64,000 nt of DNA from positions 330,938 to 394,937 of the forward strand of contig JAHLLB010000001.1 of the NCBI GenBank assembly GCA_020444425.1, in the 5' to 3' direction. Of the stretch, positions 54,127-61,927 are shown piece by piece (positions within the stretch are counted from its first letter, which is position 1; every line of letters begins with the position of its first letter). Source of the DNA: a bacterium (GTDB lineage Bacteria > Electryoneota > Electryoneia > Electryoneales > Electryoneaceae). The translations under genes and the position numbers were made by a program. Below the pieces are notes generated by a model. The model was not told the origin of the DNA and did no database searches. It saw nothing but the letters and a program-made list of their open reading frames with translations.

Positions 54127-56361
54127 ATGAAATGGTACTTTCTACCCTTCTTTCTGCTCTGCTGTACCTTGGCCGGGTATGCCCAAGACAGCCTCAACGT
54201 CAGCCAGATCGCTTCCCTGTATTCAATCTGGGATAGTGCCAGGGATGTAGCGCTCACGGGCGACCATGCATATATCGCGACGGATGAATCGGGTCTACGT
54301 GTTCTTGATATCAGTGATCCAACCGCGCCGGTTGAGGTAGCATACAGCCGGTCGTCTGTACCGGCCTTGGGAGTTGCGATTCAGGGCGACTACGCGTATG
54401 TCGCTGCCAGCTACAGCGGCTTACGTGTCATCGATATCAGTGATCCAACCGCGCCGGTTGAGGTCGGAGTCTGCAGCAATGTGCAGGGCGCGAGAAATGT
54501 GACAGTCGACGGCAACTATGCCTGTGTCTCATGCGAGACTGCCGGATTGCAGGTTGTCAACATCAGTGATCCTACCAATCCCACATTGACAGGTACTTTC
54601 AGCGGTGCGTATATCATCGACGCCGCCATGGCTGGTTCTTATGCCTACGTGATCCAAGAGCTCCAGGAACTATCCAGCGAGCTGCTGGTCATTGATCTCA
54701 GCGACCCGTCCAATCCGACTGAAGTGTACTGGACTAATGGCGTCGGCTATTCCCGGTCGATCACTCTTTCCGATGGCTATGTCTACATTGCAGCTTATGA
54801 CACGGGACTGGTGGCCTATTCCATTTCAGTTCCGGATATGCTGTTTCTGGCGGGTGTTTGTGACACCCCAGGCCTGGCGATTGAAGTCGCAGTGCAGGGA
54901 GAATACGCCTGTGTCACGGACAGCGAGTCCAGCCTCCGTCTGATCAATGTCAGCAATCCCTACGATCCCGTTGAGACTGGATTCCTGGACACTCCCGGCG
55001 AGGACCTTGGCGTGGGCATGAACGGAGATCTTGCTTGCGTGGCGGACGGCGGCAGCGGGTTGCGTCTTGTCTATATCAGCGATCCGTTCTCATTGATCGA
55101 ACTCAGCGCGTACGACACGCCCGGCCAGTTGAGCGGGCTAACCCTGGCGGATGGATACCTGTATCTAATCGACAACCCGGGCGGACTGCGGATAGTCGAC
55201 ATCAGCAACCCGGCGGAACCGGTTGAGACCGGTGCAATCGCCACACCGGGCCTGGCGCGGGAAGTTACGGTGCAAAATCAATTTTCGTACATCGCCGATT
55301 CCTATTCCGGGTTGCGCATCATCGATATCGGCGATCCTGCTGCTCCGTATGAGGTCGGTTTCTGCCAGCTCCCGGATATAAGTTACGACGTCGCAGTATT
55401 AGGTGACTACGCCTATGTTGCCGAGGGTAGTGAAGGTCTGCGCGTAGTCGATGTGTCCGACCCAGCCGCACCAGTCGAAGTCGCTGTCTGCGATCCAAAT
55501 GACGTTTCCGCCAGCTTTCGTGGCGTCTACGTTGAGGGCGACTATGTGTATGCCGCGTGCGGGTCTTTTGGACATTTCTACATCATCGATATCAGTAATC
55601 CGCTGAACCCGCAGGCCGTTGGATACCTCGATCTCTCTGGAAATGCAAAGAAGGTTGTCGTGCAGAACGGAATCGCGTATCTCGCGATGAGCACCGGAAT
55701 GCGGATGGTTGACGTCAACAATCCGTCCGCACCGGTCGAAATCGGGTATCTCGATACGCCGGGTACTTGCGATTACCTCACGGTTGCGGATGAATTCGTA
55801 TTTGCGTCCTGCCTTGGCTCAGGAATCCGCGTCATTGATGTCAGCGATCCGTCAGCGCCAGTCGAGACCGGCTATTATGACACGGACTGGTATGCGCAGG
55901 GTGTTGCGATCGATAATCAAACCTTATTTCTGGCCGACCTGCACAAACTGCTGGTGCTTGACTGTTCGGATGCCACCACCCGTTGGCCGCTCGATATCAC
56001 CTTGACGACCGACCAACCCCTGATTGTGCAGCCGGGTGGCAGTTTCAGTTTCGGGGTACATCTGGATAGTTATTTACAAACAACTCGATATATTGACTTT
56101 TGGACAGAGGTTGAATTGCCTGACGGTAGCTTGGTTGGCCCGATCCGCCGTATCAACAATGTGCGGATCACACCGGCAACAACCATCAACATCAACGCCA
56201 TTCAGCAGGATATTCCGGTGAATGCGCCGACGGGCATCTTCACGTATGTACTCAAGGCCGGGAACCACCCGGACGTGGTCGCCGGCCGGGACGAATTCCA
56301 GTTCGAGGTCATCTCCACGCCTAATGCTGACCGGACGCAGAATGCCTTGTTGGTGCGGTAA
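54127..56361 (+). CDS. Secreted LVIVD-repeat beta-propeller protein without sorting tail
   Basis: A 744-residue protein with a signal peptide (FLPFFLLCCTLAGYA). About fourteen LVIVD repeats of some 42 residues follow the pattern GDYAYVA ... SGLRVIDISDPTAPVEVG (examples near residues 45-90, 90-130, 395-440), forming one or two propellers. Residues of about 640-740 are the shared pre-tail domain (LIVQPGGSFSFGVHL ... LPDGSLVGPIR ... VNAPTGIFTYVLK). Unlike its neighbours it has no YPNPFNP module and ends shortly after, in NALLVR. It may be retained differently or use the pre-tail domain itself for sorting. ATG 54127 gives the signal peptide; GGTGA lies four bases upstream. Confidence 0.86.
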   Translation: MKWYFLPFFLLCCTLAGYAQDSLNVSQIASLYSIWDSARDVALTGDHAYIATDESGLRVLDISDPTAPVEVAYSRSSVPALGVAIQGDYAYVAASYSGLRVIDISDPTAPVEVGVCSNVQGARNVTVDGNYACVSCETAGLQVVNISDPTNPTLTGTFSGAYIIDAAMAGSYAYVIQELQELSSELLVIDLSDPSNPTEVYWTNGVGYSRSITLSDGYVYIAAYDTGLVAYSISVPDMLFLAGVCDTPGLAIEVAVQGEYACVTDSESSLRLINVSNPYDPVETGFLDTPGEDLGVGMNGDLACVADGGSGLRLVYISDPFSLIELSAYDTPGQLSGLTLADGYLYLIDNPGGLRIVDISNPAEPVETGAIATPGLAREVTVQNQFSYIADSYSGLRIIDIGDPAAPYEVGFCQLPDISYDVAVLGDYAYVAEGSEGLRVVDVSDPAAPVEVAVCDPNDVSASFRGVYVEGDYVYAACGSFGHFYIIDISNPLNPQAVGYLDLSGNAKKVVVQNGIAYLAMSTGMRMVDVNNPSAPVEIGYLDTPGTCDYLTVADEFVFASCLGSGIRVIDVSDPSAPVETGYYDTDWYAQGVAIDNQTLFLADLHKLLVLDCSDATTRWPLDITLTTDQPLIVQPGGSFSFGVHLDSYLQTTRYIDFWTEVELPDGSLVGPIRRINNVRITPATTININAIQQDIPVNAPTGIFTYVLKAGNHPDVVAGRDEFQFEVISTPNADRTQNALLVR

Positions 56362-56390
56362 CTTTTAGATTTCTATGAAATTACCATCCC

Positions 56391-56418
56391 AGCCACGGCC
56401 TAAGGTCGTGGCTGCTTT
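56391..56418 (+). terminator. Probable terminator
   Basis: Stem AGCCACGGCC / GGTCGTGGCT (56391-56400 and 56404-56413, one wobble) with a 3-base loop and a weak T-tract (GCTTTG). Confidence 0.6.
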
Positions 56419-56536
56419 GCTCCCCGGGCCTTACCTTTTTTGGGATTCGGACTTGTTTTTAACATTTTCGACTAAATATTGCGCGTATCCGAAAAGCAGA
56501 ACGTTGTTCAACCTGTTGGGACAGGGGAGTCTTACG

Positions 56537-58339
56537 ATGCGGAACTTGAGTGTATTGTTGTTCCTGGTCATCATCCCGTCATTGGCCTTTGCGCAGCTCA
56601 CGTGGACGGAAACCGTTGTCGATGCAGGATTCGATGGCGCGTACAGCGTCACCGCCGCCGACTTTGATGGTGACGGCGACATGGACCTCGCCGGTGCGGC
56701 GTTCGAGGGTGACGACCTCGCGTGGTACGAAAACATGGATGGCAGCGGCGAGACGATGACAAAGCATGTCATCACCGGCAGTTTCCTCGGTGCGATCAGC
56801 GTGTTCGCCGGTGATGTCAACAACGACGGCGCGCCCGACCTGATCGTCGCCGGGAATGATGCCGATAAGGTCTTGTGGTGGGAGAATGACGGCAGCGGCA
56901 CGTCCTGGACGTCCCGAGCCATCAGCCCCAGCTACGACGGCGCATACTGCGTCTACGGCGAGGATATGGACGGTGACGGCGACCTCGACATCCTCGGCGC
57001 GGCCCGGTATGACGACGAAATCACGATGTGGGAAAACGTCAACAACGGCCAGGTGTGGATCGAACACATCGTCGCGGCCGGCTTTGATGGCGCCTACAGC
57101 GTACATGCCGCCGATGTGAACGGTGACGGCTTCATGGACATCCTCGGCGTCGCACGGTTCGACAACACCGTCGCCTGGTTCGAGAATGATGGCGAGGAAG
57201 CGTTCACGCCGCATGTGATCGAGGATCAGTACCAGGCCCCGTGGGATGTGCACGCCGGTGATATCGACGGTGACGGCGACATGGACGTCCTCTCGGTCGC
57301 ACGCTATGCTGGTGAAGTCACCTGGTGGGAGAACGACGGCAGCGGCATGGCCTGGTCGATGCACACGTTGACCGATCAGTTGACCGGGGCGTCCTCGGTG
57401 ATGGCGGTCGACCTCGACCTGGACGGCGACTGTGATGTGCTCGCCGCCGGTCATGGCGCGGACCACGTCGCGTGGTGGGAAAACCTCAACGCCGGCCAGC
57501 TCTGGGCCGGGCATCTCATCGACGACGCAATCAACGGACCGCGTACGGCCGATGTCGCCGACATCGACATGGACGGGCTGCCGGATGTGATCGCGGCGGC
57601 CTCCGACGACGACTGCATCAAGTGGTACAAGCAGGGCTACCTGCATCCGCCGAACGGGCTGACGTTGAAGCTGCTCCCGTTCGTGACCACCATCCCCGGT
57701 ACCGGCGGGCAGCTGTTCTACCGTGTTTACGTGAACAACACCACCGGCCACCTGCAGTGGGGTAACATCTGGACCGAAATCAAGTCGCCGGACGGGAACG
57801 TCTACTCCCCCCTCGACCTGCGCGGGGTGACCTGGCGGCGTGGCGAATCGACCACCGACCTGTTCTCGCAGATTGTCCCCTACTGGGGCGAGGAGGGCGT
57901 GTACACGTTCACGATGAAGCTCGGCGCGTACGACCAGGGGATTGTCTACACGCAGCATGACTTCATCTTCTACAAGGGCGCGCCGACAGTATCGGAATTC
58001 GCCAGCTGGGGCCTTGACGAAACGGTGTACAGCGCAAGAACAGCAACAGCAACAACTGATCCTACGGTCCCGTCGGAGTATGCCATGCACACGGCCTACC
58101 CGAACCCGTTCAACCCGGGCACGACGGTGGCGGTTTCGTTGCCGGAAAGCAGCGAGCTGACGGTGCGGGTGACGAATGTGAACGGCCGTGAGGTAGCGAC
58201 ACTGGCGAACGGAACGTACAACGCTGGCGATCACTCCCTGACCTTCAACGCACAAGGTCTCGCCAGCGGCCTGTACTTCATTCACGCGCATGTCCCGGGC
58301 GAACTGAACCAGGTGCAGAAGGTCATGCTGGTGAGATAG
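56537..58339 (+). CDS. Secreted FG-GAP/VCBS-type beta-propeller protein with sorting-like tail (paralogue 3)
   Basis: A 600-residue protein with a signal peptide (LSVLLFLVIIPSLAFA). Eight repeats (DFDGDGDMDLAGAAFEGD, DVNNDGAPDLIVAGNDAD, DIDGDGDMDVLSVARYAG) with WWEN strands, the shared pre-tail domain (TIPGTGGQLFYRVYV ... SPDGNVYSPLD ... PYWGEEGVYTFTMKLG), then YPNPFNPGTTVAVSL ... QKVMLVR. GC-rich throughout. GGGGAG seven bases upstream fixes ATG 56537; the frame is open back to 56375 but that part is not gene-like. Its tail is similar to, but not identical with, those of paralogues 1 and 2. Confidence 0.88.
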   Translation: MRNLSVLLFLVIIPSLAFAQLTWTETVVDAGFDGAYSVTAADFDGDGDMDLAGAAFEGDDLAWYENMDGSGETMTKHVITGSFLGAISVFAGDVNNDGAPDLIVAGNDADKVLWWENDGSGTSWTSRAISPSYDGAYCVYGEDMDGDGDLDILGAARYDDEITMWENVNNGQVWIEHIVAAGFDGAYSVHAADVNGDGFMDILGVARFDNTVAWFENDGEEAFTPHVIEDQYQAPWDVHAGDIDGDGDMDVLSVARYAGEVTWWENDGSGMAWSMHTLTDQLTGASSVMAVDLDLDGDCDVLAAGHGADHVAWWENLNAGQLWAGHLIDDAINGPRTADVADIDMDGLPDVIAAASDDDCIKWYKQGYLHPPNGLTLKLLPFVTTIPGTGGQLFYRVYVNNTTGHLQWGNIWTEIKSPDGNVYSPLDLRGVTWRRGESTTDLFSQIVPYWGEEGVYTFTMKLGAYDQGIVYTQHDFIFYKGAPTVSEFASWGLDETVYSARTATATTDPTVPSEYAMHTAYPNPFNPGTTVAVSLPESSELTVRVTNVNGREVATLANGTYNAGDHSLTFNAQGLASGLYFIHAHVPGELNQVQKVMLVR

Positions 58340-58366
58340 GCCTCTCGAAGTAAAACGTAATTTCAT

Positions 58367-58396
58367 AAGCCGCAGCGTTTTGCTGCGGCTTTCTCT
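58367..58396 (+). terminator. Rho-independent terminator
   Basis: Stem AAGCCGCAGC / GCTGCGGCTT (58367-58376 and 58382-58391) with a 5-base loop, followed by TCTCTG. Confidence 0.82.
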
Positions 58397-58652
58397 GTTA
58401 TCAATTTATCGACGATTTCGCGATTTAGCTTGCATGTCACGAGTGCTAATAGTAGGTTCATCAATATGCGAACATGGGGATTGGTATGAAACGGAACGTA
58501 TTGCTTGAGGGTATGCGTGCTTGGTTATAGCAGCACCCCAGTCTATAGTAAACAATAGTGACCCAAAGGCTGAAGTCATACATTGATACTTGACCATGTG
58601 GCTAAAACATCAGATACTTAACGAACAAGTTGGTTAAAAGGGGGGACGAAAA
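58397..58652. other. Upstream region of the LamG gene
   Basis: About 250 bases without a gene, more AT-rich than the surroundings. It contains a candidate promoter, TTGACC (58590-58595), 17 bases, GATACT (58613-58618), ending 34 bases before the ATG. A run of G (GGGGGGACG) serves as ribosome-binding site. Confidence 0.45.
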
Positions 58653-61394
58653 ATGAGGAGTTATCTAACAATCGTATTGATGATCGTCCTTCTGGTAGGA
58701 GGATCATCTGTCAGTTTGGGTGCAGGTCTGCACTTTGATGGTTTTGACAAGTTTGTTTCCATCCCCTCCTACCCGAATCTCCAGCTGGAAAATGATGATT
58801 TTGCCTGGGTTCTGTTCATCCGCACCGATGGTTTGGGAGGGACTCCGGGCGAAGATTTCATGATTATGGGAAATCGTGAAGACAATGTATATCACGGTGG
58901 CAACTTCATGAGACTGCATATTCAGAGGGATACTGGTATTCTGTACGTACGCTGGGGTGGCGACACACCATACATATATCTGTACGGCAACACGAATCTC
59001 CTGGATAGTGAATGGCATCAGGTAGCGCTCACGAGGTCAGGCAACACACTTTCCATTTATGTGGATGGAGTGTTGGATGCTGAGCAGACATTCACCAGTA
59101 TTCCTGTCATTCCATCGATTTACGGACATCGCCTCGGGGCTGCGATAAATCCAGGAGGTGACGCATTCCGGTATCCATTCGTTGGCAACATGGATGAGGT
59201 GTCAATGTGGAGCAGGGCGTTAAGCGCTTCAGAGATTAATGATTATTTCACGAACGCTCCATCTGCGGGTGATACCGGCATTGAAGGATATTGGGCATTT
59301 GATGAAGACACGGGTCAGGATGTACTCGATCAGGTGAATGGGAATAATGGTATTCTGGGGCTGACAAATAACGTTGATCCGTATGACCCGCTGCGTTCTG
59401 AAGGCTACAGCTACGGCGGCAGTTCGGTTGGAAGCCTTGTCGCCTATTGGAACTGTGACGAAGGATCTGGAAGCATCCTGCACAACGCGACCGGCTCTCA
59501 CCTGGATGGCACGCTGTTCGACGGTGCCACATGGTCAAACTCCGGTCATGAAAATGGATCGCTCGACATTCCCGGATACACGGCGGGGGTGATCGTTCCT
59601 GATCATCCAGACCTGGATATTACAGACCAGATCGTGCTCGACTTCTGGTTCTATCCACGCACATATGCCGGTGAATGGCCGCGGATCATGATCGGCAAGC
59701 AGCACGCTGTCAGCGACTGGTGTTATGCGGTGTACTGGGGGGAAGACAACTATTCCGATGGTATCGTGTTCAGCATTGGAAATGGGTCGGGCGGTGCGTC
59801 CATCCACTACCAGGAATCCATTGACCTGAACGTCTGGCATCACCTTGTCGCCAGTTATGATGGCACCGTAATGCAGCTAAACATTGATGAGCAATTGGTT
59901 GGCACTACGGCAACTTCTGAGGCGATTGGAACGTCCGATTACGATCTCCGGATCGGTTCTCACTTTTCACCACCGAACCGATCATTTGATGGTCTGCTGG
60001 ACGAGATTAAGATTTACGATGCAATTGACGCGTATCCCGTGTATGAGGTAGACGATTACACGGAGGCCTTGTGGCGATTCAACGAAGCGGTTGGTACCTA
60101 CACGGCTTATGACGCCACCACAAACAATCACACGATGGCGTTGACTGCCGGCGCGGAATTTACTGGCACGTCGGCTTTCAACGGATCCGTTGATTGCACC
60201 GGCCCGTCGGCTGTCGCCACGAACTTCGATGAGATCGGCAACAGTTGGGACGCGTTATCGATCGATGTCCACTTCATGGCAACCGTCATTGGCGATGACA
60301 ACACTCACCCGTTGGTCACCCGTTACCGCTGGCACAATGCCGGCGATCCCTCTTATCTGTTCTGGGTGATGCCGGATGGTTCTTTGTTCGGCAAGGTGTA
60401 CATGAACGAACCAGGCGGAGTGTCGGTCTGGGGTGAAACAGCAGCTGGTGTGATCCAGACCGATCAGTGGTACGACGTACAGATGACGTGGTCTTCGGAT
60501 AACACGCTGAAGATATTCGTCGATGGCGAGTTGCTCGGCGAAAGCACCATGACGAATACCGGCTTCGTGCGTCCAGGCGATGATCCGCTGGAAGTTGGGG
60601 CCGTGTATTACACCGGTTATCCGCCGGAGTTCTTCACCGGCTACATCGACGAGGTCCGCATCTCGGATATCGACCGTTCCGGTCAGCAACCACCCGACGG
60701 TCCTATCACTCTTACGCTCACACCGAATGGTGACACAACCATTCCCCCGGGCGGCGGTACGTTGACATATACAGTCCATCTGGTCAGCACATTGCCAGAC
60801 CAGTTCAACAATGTGTATTACTGGACCAACCTGATTTTACCGGACGGCAGCGAGTACCCCCAGGGCGGATGGCTGATGTCGCAGCATGTGATCCTTCGGC
60901 CGTTCATGGATGTCACGCAGACGGGGTTTACCCAGAACATTCCTGTCTTTGCCGACCCGGGAGAGTATGAGTTCCAGTCACACTTCGGCTATCTGAGCGG
61001 GATGTATGTCAGCGACTCGTTCATGTTCACGAAGTTGGATGGCATTTCGGCCGGAAACGAGGTAATCGACTGGAATGCAAGCGGAAATCTTGGGTTGGAT
61101 GATCCCGACCTGAATGACCCTTTGCCGGTCGAATGGGAGGTCGCTGCTGCAACCCCGAACCCTTTCAACCCGTCAACGACAATTCGTGTCGCATTGCCGG
61201 AAGCGGCTGAGCTGACGGTCACGGTGACCAACATCCTCGGGCAGCGTGTGGCGCTTCTCACGGATGGATTGCAGGAGGCCGGCGAACACGCGCTTGTGTT
61301 TGATGCACAGGGATTGGCCAGCGGCCTGTACTTCATCCACGCGCATGTCCCGGGAGAGTTGAACCAGGTGCAGAAGGTGATGCTGGTCAGGTGA
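58653..61394 (+). CDS. Secreted LamG-domain protein (three concanavalin-like domains) with sorting-like tail
   Basis: A 913-residue protein with a signal peptide at 1-24 (core TIVLMIVLLVGG). Three LamG/concanavalin-A-like domains at about 25-205 (LHFDGFDKFVSIPSYPNLQL ... WHQVALTRSGNTLSIYVDG ... GNMDEVSMWSRALSASEI), 260-465 (WHHLVASYDGTVMQLNID) and 470-690 (WYDVQMTWSSDNTLKIFVDG). Then the shared pre-tail domain (IPPGGGTLTYTVHL ... LPDGSEYPQGG ... FADPGEYEFQSHFG) and the tail TPNPFNPSTTIRVAL ... QKVMLVR. LamG domains usually bind glycans or proteins, so an adhesive surface role is likely. The first third is less GC-rich than the rest. Confidence 0.88.
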   Translation: MRSYLTIVLMIVLLVGGSSVSLGAGLHFDGFDKFVSIPSYPNLQLENDDFAWVLFIRTDGLGGTPGEDFMIMGNREDNVYHGGNFMRLHIQRDTGILYVRWGGDTPYIYLYGNTNLLDSEWHQVALTRSGNTLSIYVDGVLDAEQTFTSIPVIPSIYGHRLGAAINPGGDAFRYPFVGNMDEVSMWSRALSASEINDYFTNAPSAGDTGIEGYWAFDEDTGQDVLDQVNGNNGILGLTNNVDPYDPLRSEGYSYGGSSVGSLVAYWNCDEGSGSILHNATGSHLDGTLFDGATWSNSGHENGSLDIPGYTAGVIVPDHPDLDITDQIVLDFWFYPRTYAGEWPRIMIGKQHAVSDWCYAVYWGEDNYSDGIVFSIGNGSGGASIHYQESIDLNVWHHLVASYDGTVMQLNIDEQLVGTTATSEAIGTSDYDLRIGSHFSPPNRSFDGLLDEIKIYDAIDAYPVYEVDDYTEALWRFNEAVGTYTAYDATTNNHTMALTAGAEFTGTSAFNGSVDCTGPSAVATNFDEIGNSWDALSIDVHFMATVIGDDNTHPLVTRYRWHNAGDPSYLFWVMPDGSLFGKVYMNEPGGVSVWGETAAGVIQTDQWYDVQMTWSSDNTLKIFVDGELLGESTMTNTGFVRPGDDPLEVGAVYYTGYPPEFFTGYIDEVRISDIDRSGQQPPDGPITLTLTPNGDTTIPPGGGTLTYTVHLVSTLPDQFNNVYYWTNLILPDGSEYPQGGWLMSQHVILRPFMDVTQTGFTQNIPVFADPGEYEFQSHFGYLSGMYVSDSFMFTKLDGISAGNEVIDWNASGNLGLDDPDLNDPLPVEWEVAAATPNPFNPSTTIRVALPEAAELTVTVTNILGQRVALLTDGLQEAGEHALVFDAQGLASGLYFIHAHVPGELNQVQKVMLVR

Positions 61395-61473
61395 TCGGTG
61401 GCCGCTGGTTGACAGATAACAGGTTGACCGATGCGAAGGATTGCACGGTGTCAGCCGATTGACTCGATTGAAT

Positions 61474-61505
61474 CCGGGGACACTTTGGGGACAAAGTGTC
61501 CCCGG
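61474..61505. repeat. GGGGACACTT palindromic hairpin, copy 3
   Basis: A 13-bp perfect stem CCGGGGACACTTT / AAAGTGTCCCCGG with a 6-base loop, 79 bases after the stop of the LamG gene. Confidence 0.85.
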
Positions 61506-61524
61506 TCTCGCTCTTACTTCACCA

Positions 61525-61622
61525 CCTTCAGATCACCGCCCTCAGATCACCGCCCTCAGATCATCACCCTCAGATCACCGCCCTCAGATCACCACGCTCA
61601 TAATACCACCCTCAGATCACCG
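61525..61622. repeat. 14-bp tandem array, seven units
   Basis: Seven head-to-tail units of CCCTCAGATCACCG with few changes (the sixth is the most diverged). It starts 19 bases after the hairpin. The period is twice the heptanucleotide period of the tracts at 27.4-27.6 kb. Confidence 0.92.
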
Positions 61623-61927
61623 CAGTCTTTGACCACTCCTCGTACTCGAACAGCAACCCGGAGCTCACCACACACAACTCAGCACTCACCACTTTTTCCC
61701 ACCTCTCCCGCTCTCAACTTTTTCGTAATTCAGGCGGCGATTTCCTTGTCCTGCCGGGCTTGGCTCTGCATTTTCCAAGTCCGGAGGGGGTGGCCCGGCT
61801 TGCGTCGCGAGTCGGGTGTCCTGGCAAACCGCAACCAGTCTGCGGACGCAACAACACTCACCCGGTCTCATCTACGAATCCTGAATGTTTGCATACATCA
61901 CCGAACCAGGAGTGAAAGGAGACCGTC

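Larger units (their letters stand above)
61395..61927. other. Repeat-rich intergenic region
   Basis: About 530 bases without a supported gene, holding a GGGGACACTT hairpin and a 14-bp tandem array (listed separately). The right part provides the ribosome-binding site AAAGGAG of the next gene. No clear promoter or terminator with a T-tract was found. Confidence 0.6.
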
